This document shows positions 44,142 through 52,195 of a stretch of DNA of 64,000 nt, one piece after another. The notes below the pieces were generated by a model, which saw nothing but the letters and a program-made list of their open reading frames with translations, searched no databases and had not been told where the DNA came from. The stretch comes from Flavobacterium hungaricum. Lineage in GTDB: Bacteria > Bacteroidota > Bacteroidia > Flavobacteriales > Flavobacteriaceae. The stretch is taken from the NCBI RefSeq assembly GCF_015182285.1, contig NZ_PRDM01000002.1, forward strand, positions 930,001 through 994,000, read 5' to 3'. The position numbers and the translations under genes were made by a program. Position 1 is the first letter of the stretch. Every line of letters starts with the position of its first letter.

Positions 44142-44639
44142 TTAGTCAAATTTTATTCCTTCGTGCTTTGCTTCCTTTGTATACATATCTCTAACATCAA
44201 CCATTGGGTTTATAAGATTATGCACCATAGGTTCCGTATTTTTAAAATTTTGTTCGCCAGGTTCTGCGGTTTGTCCGTGATCTGTAATTTCAATACAATC
44301 GGGCGCTCCCATTGGGCAGGTTGCTTTACTGTCTTCGAGTAATATTTTACCCTCATTGCTAAGAGTTACTTTTTCATAAAAACCACTCCACTTTGTAATT
44401 GTGGCCTGGCAAACCATAAAGCTGTTCCCTACAGGTTGTTTTTTGCATTTACCAAAGGTGTTTTTTTCTAAAGTCTGACCAATTTCTTTCGATGTGGCTA
44501 TTAGTTTTTTCGAACCTTCTTTATCATTTCCAAAATGTTTACTTTGTGATTTGACTTTAATTTTATCAGTCTTAGAAGGGTCTTCGCTGAACTTGCATTT
44601 GCAAGTGGCGCCTTGTACTACAAAATGTTTTTCACTCAT
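44142..44639 (-). CDS. DUF4280 (PAAR-like) protein
   Basis: The 165-residue protein has the DUF4280 pattern: an N-terminal VVQGATCKCKF, evenly spaced cysteines (C13, C15 and later FGKCKKQP, MVCQAT, ATCPMG, CIEITDHGQT) that should hold a metal at the tip of a cone, and no signal peptide. DUF4280 proteins are PAAR-like spike tips of contractile injection systems, mainly in Bacteroidota. It stands between a LysM protein and the OmpA-domain protein, the usual order for a spike-tip and its cargo. Confidence 0.85.
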   Translation of the reverse strand: MSEKHFVVQGATCKCKFSEDPSKTDKIKVKSQSKHFGNDKEGSKKLIATSKEIGQTLEKNTFGKCKKQPVGNSFMVCQATITKWSGFYEKVTLSNEGKILLEDSKATCPMGAPDCIEITDHGQTAEPGEQNFKNTEPMVHNLINPMVDVRDMYTKEAKHEGIKFD

Positions 44640-44648
44640 AATTGATTT

Positions 44649-45815
44649 TTAAAATTGCCACCACTTCTTTTTAGGTTCTACTTCTTCAACAAATAATTGA
44701 GCTGCGGGTTTTACTCTCATTTCTCTTTGATCGTCTTTGTTGGATATGGTGACCGAAAATTTTTGAGGTGTTTCTAATGCTAGATCACAGCTTATAAAAA
44801 CTACTTCAGGCATATGGTTTTGTGGATTTAGAAAATATTTTGCTCTGTAATTGCCTGTAGTTTTTTCTTCGGAATATTCTTTGACGGCCAGGCCTAAATC
44901 TTTTTCAAGATCAGTCTTAGTTCGGTGGTCATTTAATTTTCCGTTGACGTCAATCACTAAAAAATTGTCGATGTCTAAGTATTCATCTACTTTAAGCTCC
45001 ACCTTAAAATTAAGATTGTCGTTTTTAGCTAAGAATGGAAATTCCTGTTCTTTCTGAATGCTCAAAGAGGAAGGATATTCAATATGAATTTCGTTGAAAA
45101 AAGCATTAAGAAACCAGTCTCTTGAAAGTGAAATATATAAGGAATCGCTGTCTTCTAAATTCCGATCATAAATAGAAAAGTATTTTTCTACCATTTCGCC
45201 TTTGTAGTATTTTTGGATCTGTTTTTTGGTTTCAATCCAGCGTTCTTCAATCTGGTTGAAGTTGTTAATATAAACCCATTTTCCAGATTGATCAACCACC
45301 ACCAATAGAGGGTATAATGCTGCAGAAGCTTTTTCTGCAATTTCAGTGGCCATTGTAGAAGCTTGTGTGTCATTTATATAAAGATCTCCAATTCGGCTAA
45401 CTTCAAAAAAAGAATAGCCATCCTCATTTTTAGCTCTCCATTTTACATTGAATTCCTGTTTTATATCATATACATTTTTCCCCTTTTCAATAGAGTAAAG
45501 AACGGAGTATGACTTGTTGATATGAGAATTGTCAAGGGAAAGTTTAAAGGAACCTTTAGTGTTTATTTTTGTTCGGTTTTGCTCTTTTTCTTCATCAGTA
45601 AGTGCAGCCTTTTGAGGCTCCAAAATAAGATATTCGAGATGATGAGGAAAATCTGCTTCGATTAAGTCTTTTGTAGATGGTACAAATCGGTTATGATAAC
45701 TTCTGAGAAGATAAGGTTCAATGCCCAAATCTTGAGCAACACTAAATAGTGTGTCTCCTTTCTTAATCTTGTAGGTTAAATAATCTTCGTATGAAGATTC
45801 TGGAATATAATGCAT
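44649..45815 (-). CDS. LysM-domain protein of the effector-like module
   Basis: From the ATG at 45815 the protein has 388 residues. One LysM domain lies at about 12-58 (YKIKKGDTLFSVAQDLGIEP), which would bind peptidoglycan or act as an adaptor. The rest is mixed alpha/beta without known family; the end is KKKWWQF. An open frame continues 97 codons further upstream, but it is phenylalanine-rich junk and a TATATTTG promoter element at 45839-45846 lies inside it, so the shorter start is preferred. It is the first gene of the run, 9 bases before DUF4280. Confidence 0.8.
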   Translation of the reverse strand: MHYIPESSYEDYLTYKIKKGDTLFSVAQDLGIEPYLLRSYHNRFVPSTKDLIEADFPHHLEYLILEPQKAALTDEEKEQNRTKINTKGSFKLSLDNSHINKSYSVLYSIEKGKNVYDIKQEFNVKWRAKNEDGYSFFEVSRIGDLYINDTQASTMATEIAEKASAALYPLLVVVDQSGKWVYINNFNQIEERWIETKKQIQKYYKGEMVEKYFSIYDRNLEDSDSLYISLSRDWFLNAFFNEIHIEYPSSLSIQKEQEFPFLAKNDNLNFKVELKVDEYLDIDNFLVIDVNGKLNDHRTKTDLEKDLGLAVKEYSEEKTTGNYRAKYFLNPQNHMPEVVFISCDLALETPQKFSVTISNKDDQREMRVKPAAQLFVEEVEPKKKWWQF

Positions 45816-46347
45816 TAGGCAGGTAAAATAGTTTGAACCAAATATATGTTTTTTCCTGCAAAAAAAATGTTTTCCTGATAAAAAGTATGAAAAGAAGTAA
45901 TGTATTACAAAAGAGAACTTTAGAAGAAAAACACGATTTGTTTTTTGAATTTCAATATATTTTAGAGGTAAAAAAAAGAAAAAGAATAGTATTTTCATTA
46001 TTAATTTGGAAACTATAACGGGATAAAATTCATAAAGAGTAATGAAAAATAAAGATGAATTAAGTACTTGGTTTGAAGAAAATTCACCTATTTTTTTAGG
46101 ATTCAAGTATTGTCATTATCAGTATTTTTTTATTGGGCAAATTCTAAATCTCGTAATAATGCCACAGCATTAAATTAGTTCCTAGATGCCAATGAAGTTG
46201 ATACGTGGCCAGTAGCTTTTCATGCCTATCTCTAATCTGTCTAAAGGTTTTGGTGAAAAAAAACACCAGTGTTATTTTGGCAGTTTATTAATAAATTGCC
46301 AATTAAAAATAATACTGTGAAGTTGAAATGGTTTTCATTAAAAAAGA
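45816..46347. other. Region upstream of the LysM gene
   Basis: Contains the module promoter and a decayed plus-strand gene (46042-46370). The rest is AT-rich with no recognisable gene. Confidence 0.5.
45839..45846 (-). promoter_or_regulatory. Candidate -7 promoter element of the effector-like module
   Basis: The minus strand reads TATATTTG, an exact TAnnTTTG match, giving a leader of about 18 bases to the LysM gene. Confidence 0.55.
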
Positions 46348-46370
46348 TTAAAGGTATTTATCAAATACGA
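46042..46370 (+). pseudogene. Decayed gene remnant with several frame breaks
   Basis: An ATG at 46042 opens 43 codons (KNKDELSTWFEENSPIFLGF) to a TAA. A second frame then reads ANSKSRNNATALN, a stop, and FLDANEVDTWPVAFHAYL (46137-46230), and a later open stretch to TAA near 46370 reads VLFWQFINKLPIKNNTVKLK in its first part. Together they look like one former gene hit by frameshifts and stops. The family was not recognised; the place at the border of the module suggests a lost toxin or immunity gene. Confidence 0.4.
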
Positions 46371-46620
46371 TAATTAAGTGATCGTTCTGCGAATAGAGCA
46401 AATTTCTATCAAAATCTTCTTTAATTGCAGTATTGCAATTTTCATCAATCAATTTGAGCATATTTTTTTTTGATGCATCATCTTCAGAAACAAAGGAATG
46501 TGTTACAAAGAACGATTTTAAAAGAAGTACGTTAGTATATTTCGTTTCATTACAATCAAAAGGAAATCTTGCAAAGAAAACTGAATTCCCTTTCTTATCG
46601 CTATAACAAATATAATTCAT
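46348..46620 (-). CDS. Small hypothetical protein
   Basis: Ninety codons with ATG start and a balanced composition (NYICYSDKKGNSVFFARF at the front, NDHLIIVFDKYL at the end). No signal peptide or membrane segment and no known family. It stands at the upstream border of the effector-like module and overlaps the plus-strand remnant by a few bases. It may be a small orphan immunity gene, but nothing proves this. Confidence 0.45.
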   Translation of the reverse strand: MNYICYSDKKGNSVFFARFPFDCNETKYTNVLLLKSFFVTHSFVSEDDASKKNMLKLIDENCNTAIKEDFDRNLLYSQNDHLIIVFDKYL

Positions 46621-46626
46621 TATAAA

Positions 46627-46664
46627 AATAAAAGAGCCTGAAAAATATAAATTCTCAGGCTTTT
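46627..46664. terminator. Hairpin between the marR-type gene and the small hypothetical gene
   Basis: AGCCTGA pairs with TCAGGCT with a loop of about 13 bases; T residues stand on both sides. It probably ends the MarR transcript. The sequence is very close to the tRNA-Arg terminator at 38263-38291. Confidence 0.65.
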
Positions 46665-46711
46665 TTAGTTACTCTAAATCAGAAAAACTATTGCTCTTAT
46701 AGCAGTGTTTT

Positions 46712-47173
46712 TTATTCATTTTTATTTTTATCAATAAGTTGGCTCATATTCGAATTGAAAGACGAGAGATTTTCGTCTAACGAAGAAAAGAAATCAAGAT
46801 CGGCATTTTCTACCTCAACAATTGCTTTTTGTAAAATGATTTCTCCAGAGTCTGTTAGTTTAATCGTTTTTGCCCTAGTGTCCGTTTCATGTTCTTGTCT
46901 TGTTATGAAGCCTTTTTCTTGAAGCGTTCGCAGTACTTTTGATACCATCATTCTGTCCGAATTGCTTTGGTTGGCAATGTCGATTTGTGTTACGGCATCA
47001 TTTTTTTTAGAAAGCCAGCCCAAAGCAGCTAATAACACAAATTGAGTCTGCGTTAAATCTAATGGATCTAAAACCTTTTTTAGTTTACGCTGCCACAGCA
47101 TGGTAAGTTGTCCGAGCAGATAACCAGGGCTGTCTTTTGGACTTTTAAAATGAAAATTAATTTCTTTAGACAT
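46712..47173 (-). CDS. MarR-family transcriptional regulator
   Basis: The 153-residue winged-helix protein has the family core LDLTQTQFVLLAALGWL, SDRMMVSKVLRTLQEKGFI and the wing EHETDTRAKTIKLT. The ATG at 47173 (MSKEINFHFKSPKDSPGYLL) is preferred, because an upstream in-frame ATG at 47230 overlaps a TATCTTTG promoter element. MarR proteins repress nearby genes and release them on ligand binding or oxidation. The VOC gene 125 bases upstream carries a large palindrome over its promoter, the likely operator. Confidence 0.92.
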   Translation of the reverse strand: MSKEINFHFKSPKDSPGYLLGQLTMLWQRKLKKVLDPLDLTQTQFVLLAALGWLSKKNDAVTQIDIANQSNSDRMMVSKVLRTLQEKGFITRQEHETDTRAKTIKLTDSGEIILQKAIVEVENADLDFFSSLDENLSSFNSNMSQLIDKNKNE

Positions 47174-47192
47174 AATGAGGTTTAATATTGGT

Positions 47193-47201
47193 GTCAACAA
47201 T
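47193..47201 (+). promoter_or_regulatory. Possible MarR half-site in the marR leader
   Basis: GTCAACAAT lies between the predicted transcript start and the ATG of the MarR gene and resembles the half-site CGACAACAAT of the VOC palindrome. Only suggestive. Confidence 0.3.
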
Positions 47202-47227
47202 AAATCAAAATCGTGTTTCCTGATTTT

Positions 47228-47235
47228 CAAAGATA
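47228..47235 (-). promoter_or_regulatory. Candidate -7 promoter element of the MarR gene
   Basis: The minus strand reads TATCTTTG, a TAnnTTTG match, with a leader of about 50 bases to the ATG at 47173. Confidence 0.5.
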
Positions 47236-47298
47236 GGCATCAGAATGATAATTGGGCGTAATACAGAAGTTGTTTTCTAAATAGTCAATAAACTATTT

Positions 47299-47658
47299 TT
47301 ATTTGGTTTCCAAAAAAGTAAGTTTATAGCCGTCAAGGTCTTTTACATGAAAAGCTCTTCCAAATGGAGTTTCGATAATTGGTCCGGCTGTAGTTACTCC
47401 ATTTTGTATAAATGTCTCTTTTAATTCGTCTACATTTTCTTGAACGGCAAACCAAAGCGCCACACCAATGCCCAATTCTTTTCCTTCAATCGGTTCTAAG
47501 GGTGTACGAATAGCAAAACTCGCCTGCCCTTGATTGTATTTGAAAATACAGGCTTGAGGGTTGGTGTTTCCAATTTCAAATCCTAATTTTTTTTCGTAGA
47601 AGTCTTTGGATGCTTCTAGATTGTTTACTTGTAGTGATGCAAATGTTAATTTTCTCAT
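47299..47658 (-). CDS. VOC (glyoxalase/bleomycin resistance/dioxygenase) family protein
   Basis: The 119-residue single-domain protein has two beta-alpha-beta-beta-beta modules: KLTFASLQVNNLEASKDFYE with the module start and FGRAFHVKDLDGYKLTFLE at the end. VOC proteins bind small molecules and often a metal; some bind antibiotics or aldehydes. The start at 47658 (MRKLTF) follows a promoter placed inside a 12-bp inverted repeat; a MarR gene stands next to it. Function cannot be named more closely. Confidence 0.88.
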   Translation of the reverse strand: MRKLTFASLQVNNLEASKDFYEKKLGFEIGNTNPQACIFKYNQGQASFAIRTPLEPIEGKELGIGVALWFAVQENVDELKETFIQNGVTTAGPIIETPFGRAFHVKDLDGYKLTFLETK

Positions 47659-47670
47659 TTTTTTAAAATT

Positions 47671-47709
47671 AAATTGTTGTCGCAAATATAGTATACACGA
47701 CAACAATTT
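47671..47709. promoter_or_regulatory. Perfect 12-bp inverted repeat around the VOC promoter
   Basis: AAATTGTTGTCG (47671-47682) and CGACAACAATTT (47698-47709) are perfect reverse complements, separated by 15 bases. The minus-strand -7 element TATATTTG (47683-47690) lies exactly between them. A dimeric repressor bound here would cover the promoter; the adjacent MarR protein is the natural candidate. Confidence 0.75.
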
Positions 47710-47789
47710 GCAAATAATTTTGCTTCTTTCTTATTTGAGCTTTAAAAAATGAGGATTAAAAATTTAGAATGGTCTGCGTCAGTGTTCTT

Positions 47790-48494
47790 TTAATTGCTCT
47801 TAAGCATTTTAAAAACATATTCCTTATAACTCGCTCCAATTGGGATTTCGATGAGACCGATTTCAACATCATAAGCTGTAAATGCGGTGATTTTTTTTAA
47901 ATTGATGATAAATGAGCGGTGTATGCGAAGGAAGTTTTTGTCCTGAAGTTCCGTTTCAATATCGCTGATTTTGTATTTAGCATTGAGTTTAACGCCGTCT
48001 TTTTGATGCACGATAATGTAATCTTTTATACTTTCGATATATAAAATAGAATCGACATTGATTTTATTAAATTTCGGTCCGTTTTTGATGTATATAAAGT
48101 CTTCCTGCGTTGGCGTAATGATTTTATTGTTCACAGGACCACTGATTCTTAAATAACGATCTGTGGCCTTAAAAAAGCGGTCAAAAGTGATGGGTTTTAA
48201 AAGATAATCAACAATATCAAGTTCGTAACTTTCTAGTGCATATTCGCGATAAGCGGTAGTAAAAATAACAGCAGGCGGATTTCGTAAGGTTTTTAAAAAA
48301 TCAATTCCGGTAATCTGAGGCATTTTAATATCCAAAAACATCAAATCAACAGCCGTAGTTCTTAAAACTTCTGCCGCCTTTAACGCATTTGGGCATGTGG
48401 CTACCACTTCTAAATAATCTAATTTACTAATATGATTTTGCAGTAAGCTGATTGCCAAAGGTTCGTCGTCGACTAATAAACACTTTATTTTCAT
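47790..48494 (-). CDS. LytTR-family response regulator
   Basis: The 234-residue protein has a receiver domain with acidic pair D9-D10 and phospho-acceptor D55 (LMFLDIKMP), and a C-terminal LytTR DNA-binding domain (about 135-230, IYIKNGPKFNKINVDSILYIE in part: ILYIESIKDYIIVH and FLRIHRSFIINL). It pairs with the kinase encoded 4 bases upstream. Likely targets are the divergent receptor and hydrolase genes. Confidence 0.94.
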   Translation of the reverse strand: MKIKCLLVDDEPLAISLLQNHISKLDYLEVVATCPNALKAAEVLRTTAVDLMFLDIKMPQITGIDFLKTLRNPPAVIFTTAYREYALESYELDIVDYLLKPITFDRFFKATDRYLRISGPVNNKIITPTQEDFIYIKNGPKFNKINVDSILYIESIKDYIIVHQKDGVKLNAKYKISDIETELQDKNFLRIHRSFIINLKKITAFTAYDVEIGLIEIPIGASYKEYVFKMLKSN

Positions 48495-48498
48495 CTGT

Positions 48499-49587
48499 TT
48501 AAGCTAAGTTATATTGTGAAGCAAGATTAATTTTTAATACAGCAGTAAAATCGTGATCTGTTTTTGTGACATTAAAAGTATAATTTTCTGGATAAATTTT
48601 ATCAAGCTGCTGTATAATATTGTTGAGGCCTATTTTGCCGCTTTCGGTTTCAAATTCCATTTTGCAGATGGTATTTCGAATCGTAAAATCGAAATTATTG
48701 TTTCGTAATTTGAGGTCGATTTCGATTTTAGGCGCACTTCCAATATCTTCTCCAGCTCCATGTTTAAAAGCATTTTCTACCAAAGAAAGTAAAATTAAAG
48801 GCGCGATCATTCCGTTATGATCCATTTCATGATTGAAAACCACACTTAGGCGATCATCGTAACGTAATTTTTCAAGGGAAATATAATTCTCTAATAATGT
48901 GATTTCTTGCGTAAGCGGTACATAAGTACTGCTGCAACGGTATAAAATACAATCTAATATTTCGGATAAAACAGCAATTGACTGCGAAGTTATGGGAGAA
49001 TTTACAACAGAAAGCGAATAAATATTATTAAGCGTATTGAATAAAAAATGCGGGTTTAATTGCGCTTTCAGAATTTTTAATTCCGTTTCGGCTTTTTGCT
49101 TTTCCAGCAATAAAGATCTTTTGTGAATGATGTATTGGTCTTTTATCAATTTTATAAAAATAAAGAATATAGACAGCGAAAGTATGTGCAGAAGATAGCC
49201 GACAAACAATGTAGGCAGATCTGTGACAATTTCTGTTATCGATTCCTGATTAAAAGGCGGTTTGCGTGTAATAGGTTCTACGCCATAAACCATTGTAATT
49301 CTTGCAATAACTGAGACTATATAACTTCCTATAATGAATTCTGCCCAAACCCAATTGTGTTTTTGGGAGGTCATTAAACGAGGCAGTATTCTATAGGATA
49401 AAAAATAAGCTCCAATGATCGAAAAAACCTCATAATATAGGGTGTACAATATATCAATCTTTAATTCTTCAGGATTGGAAGAGGTGTTTTTACTAAAAAA
49501 CATAGTAAAAATAAAAACCCAAAAAATAACATGAGTCGTTATTCTATGAGCTGTGCTGAAGTTTATAAGTTTTTCGAATGGTGTCAT
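48499..49587 (-). CDS. LytS/YehU-type sensor histidine kinase
   Basis: The 362-residue membrane kinase has four hydrophobic segments in the first 150 residues, then the His_kinase (PF06580) motif LKAQLNPHFLFNTLNNIY with the phospho-His at about 180, and a GHKL ATPase region (SLVENAFKHGAGE). There is no large sensor domain, so the signal is probably sensed in or near the membrane. A TAATTTTG element at 49593-49600 puts the transcript start at the ATG itself, so the mRNA may be leaderless. Confidence 0.93.
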   Translation of the reverse strand: MTPFEKLINFSTAHRITTHVIFWVFIFTMFFSKNTSSNPEELKIDILYTLYYEVFSIIGAYFLSYRILPRLMTSQKHNWVWAEFIIGSYIVSVIARITMVYGVEPITRKPPFNQESITEIVTDLPTLFVGYLLHILSLSIFFIFIKLIKDQYIIHKRSLLLEKQKAETELKILKAQLNPHFLFNTLNNIYSLSVVNSPITSQSIAVLSEILDCILYRCSSTYVPLTQEITLLENYISLEKLRYDDRLSVVFNHEMDHNGMIAPLILLSLVENAFKHGAGEDIGSAPKIEIDLKLRNNNFDFTIRNTICKMEFETESGKIGLNNIIQQLDKIYPENYTFNVTKTDHDFTAVLKINLASQYNLA

Positions 49588-49592
49588 GCAGT

Positions 49593-49600
49593 CAAAATTA
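49593..49600 (-). promoter_or_regulatory. Candidate -7 promoter element of the two-component operon
   Basis: The minus strand reads TAATTTTG, a TAnnTTTG match. It is only 6 bases upstream of the kinase ATG. Confidence 0.45.
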
Positions 49601-49794
49601 CGATTTATTTGTAAAGAGAAATGAATTGTCGATGAACGTGCAAAAAAAAGATACCAATAAGCAAAAATCGGACATAAACACAGAATAAGGGCTTTTTTCG
49701 ATTATTTATAGGTTAGAATACTCCTTCTATCATTCGTAAGAATTTTGATTGGAATAAATAATGAGTTTTGCTTCGAATTCTAAACGCAATCAAA

Positions 49795-52143
49795 ATGAAA
49801 CCATTCCAATTACTACTCGCATTATTCTTCGGATTCGCATCTTTTGCACAATCCACAGAATTTACCATCAAAGGAAAAGTTATAGATGCTGCAACCAAAC
49901 AGCCTCTGCCATACGTAACGGTGATCTTATTGTCTTCTTCTCAAAAAGTAAAAGAAACTGCTGCTGACGAAAATGGAAATTACGTTTTTAAAAACATTTC
50001 AGGAAACTATCAAGTTAAGGCGGCATTTCTATCTTATAAAACCTTTACTACAGAAACCTTTAAATTGAATCAGGATTTGGTTCAAAATATTTCTTTAGAA
50101 GAAGAAATGAATCAATTAGAAGAAGTAAACGTTGTGGCAGAAAAATCGGCTGTAGAACTTAAATTGGATAAAAAAGTATTCAATGTCGGAAAAGATATTT
50201 TGTCGCGAGGCGGGTCTGCCAACGATATTTTAAACAATGTTCCTTCTGTAAATGTAGATGTTGCCGGCGTTGTGAGCTTGAGAGGAAACAGCGGCGTTAC
50301 GGTTTTAATTAACGGGAAACCTTCCATTTTAGCGGCAAATAATGGTTTATCGCAGATCTCAGCAGCCAATATCGAAAAAGTAGAAGTAATCACCAATCCG
50401 TCTGCTGCTTATGAAGCGCAAGGCGGGGGAGGAATCATTAATATTATTTTGAAAAAGAACAGTTTGAAAGGTTTTAACGGTTCGCTTCAAGCTGGAATCG
50501 GACATCCGGAAAATTATAATATGAATGCCAATGTGAGTTATAAAACCGAAAAAATAAACCTATTTGGAAATTTGGGTTATCGTGAACTGAACATCTATGG
50601 TTACAATAAACAATTTCAAAGAAACGTAAATAATGGTGTTACAAGTTTTTTAAATCAATATGATGATAATAAAAGAAGCAATGCAACTACCAATATTTAC
50701 ATTGGAGGAGACTATTATATTAATGATAAAAATACTTTGACAGGAAGTTACTATCGTTCTAAAAATACCAACAGAGAAAATATCCAATACAATTACAACT
50801 ATTCTGATGTGAACAATGCAGCGGATAGTATTATTTCGAGATCTCAAAAATATGTAGAACCGCAGATTTACAATGTTTTAGAATTAAACTATGCAAAAAC
50901 ATTTGATAAAAAAGACAAAAAATGGACTTCGAGCCTGCAATATGTATTCTGGAATGATAATGAAAACCAATACATTGACCAGCAAAGAACCTTTCCAGAC
51001 CAGTCACCAGTTTCTAATTTGTATACTAATGATATTGAAAGCAGTAATGATATTTTTATAAAATCGGATTTTGTGAATCCGATTAGTGAAAACTCTAAGA
51101 TTGAGATGGGAATTAGAAGTGATTTAAGAGCCATAAGAAGTGATTATTACACTATTTTGGATGAAGTGCTTCAAAATCAGTTTACCAATAAATTAAAGTA
51201 TGACGAAAATTTATACAGTGCTTATTTTCAATTTGGAAGTAAAATCAAACGGTTTAATTATTTATTAGGCCTGCGATCTGAATTATCGGACATCAAAATC
51301 TCAGACAGAAAAAACACTTTTAACAACAGTAAAAACTACATCAATTTGTTTCCGACCGTGCACTTGGTGTACAACTTGACATCCAAAACAGATTTACAGT
51401 TAAGCTACAGCAAACGTATTAATCGACCTAGATTTTGGCAGCTGAATCCGTTTTCTGGACTTTCAGATTTGAGAAATCTAACAGTCGGAAATCCAGATCT
51501 TAACCCAATGTATACCGATTCTTTTGAGTTTACTGTTTTAGCAAAACCAGGGAAATTCAGTATCAATCCTTCGATTTATTACAAGCATACAACCAATTTT
51601 TTCGAATACATAGTAGAACGTACCGATAACAATTATTTTATAAATACTCCGGTAAATTTAGGAACAGAAAATCGTTACGGTGCAGAAGTTGCAGCAACCT
51701 ATAATCCGACCAATTGGCTGCGTTTGTCTTTAGATTTCAATTACTATCACTTTAAACAAGAAGGCGAATATAAAGGTGTGCAATACAATTCAGAAAATCA
51801 GACTTGGCTGTCTAGTTTTCGCTCGGTGATCAAATTCCCTAAAATTATTTCGGGAGATTTCAGTTTCAGATACCGCGGCAAAAACCAAGGCGTACAAACA
51901 CTTACAGAAGCACAGTACAGCGCAAATTTAGGTTTGAGTAAAGATTTTCTTCAAGAAAAAATGTCTGTGACTGTAAATGTGAACAACCTTTTTGATTCTC
52001 AAATCAGAAAAAGCCAAACTAAAACGGCATCATACGATTTAGAATCAGAATTCAAACCGCAAGGCCGATATATAAACCTAACTGTGATTTATCGTTTTAA
52101 TCGTAATAAGACAGAAGCCGACAGATTACCAAGTTCAATGTAA
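49795..52143 (+). CDS. TonB-type outer-membrane receptor
   Basis: From MKPFQLLLALF the protein is 782 residues with a signal peptide ending at FAQ. An N-terminal CarboxypepD-reg-like domain (FTIKGKVIDAATKQPLPYV) is followed by a plug-like segment (ILNNVPSVNVDVAGVVSLRG, GKPSILAANNG, IEKVEVITNPSAAYEAQGGG) and a barrel of the outer-membrane beta-barrel family 3 type ending in a Tyr/Phe-rich last strand. No SusD partner follows. Such receptors import small ligands, often peptides or siderophores. A serine hydrolase follows on the same strand. Confidence 0.92.
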   Translation: MKPFQLLLALFFGFASFAQSTEFTIKGKVIDAATKQPLPYVTVILLSSSQKVKETAADENGNYVFKNISGNYQVKAAFLSYKTFTTETFKLNQDLVQNISLEEEMNQLEEVNVVAEKSAVELKLDKKVFNVGKDILSRGGSANDILNNVPSVNVDVAGVVSLRGNSGVTVLINGKPSILAANNGLSQISAANIEKVEVITNPSAAYEAQGGGGIINIILKKNSLKGFNGSLQAGIGHPENYNMNANVSYKTEKINLFGNLGYRELNIYGYNKQFQRNVNNGVTSFLNQYDDNKRSNATTNIYIGGDYYINDKNTLTGSYYRSKNTNRENIQYNYNYSDVNNAADSIISRSQKYVEPQIYNVLELNYAKTFDKKDKKWTSSLQYVFWNDNENQYIDQQRTFPDQSPVSNLYTNDIESSNDIFIKSDFVNPISENSKIEMGIRSDLRAIRSDYYTILDEVLQNQFTNKLKYDENLYSAYFQFGSKIKRFNYLLGLRSELSDIKISDRKNTFNNSKNYINLFPTVHLVYNLTSKTDLQLSYSKRINRPRFWQLNPFSGLSDLRNLTVGNPDLNPMYTDSFEFTVLAKPGKFSINPSIYYKHTTNFFEYIVERTDNNYFINTPVNLGTENRYGAEVAATYNPTNWLRLSLDFNYYHFKQEGEYKGVQYNSENQTWLSSFRSVIKFPKIISGDFSFRYRGKNQGVQTLTEAQYSANLGLSKDFLQEKMSVTVNVNNLFDSQIRKSQTKTASYDLESEFKPQGRYINLTVIYRFNRNKTEADRLPSSM

Positions 52144-52195
52144 TGAAAACCAGAGTTTAGACTCCATAAATACTATAAAATATAAATTCAAAATA

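Noticed and set aside
45816..46106. N-terminal extension of the LysM protein by 97 codons
   Set aside because: The extension is Phe/Ile/Lys-rich without a domain and contains the module promoter element; the ATG at 45815 fits much better.
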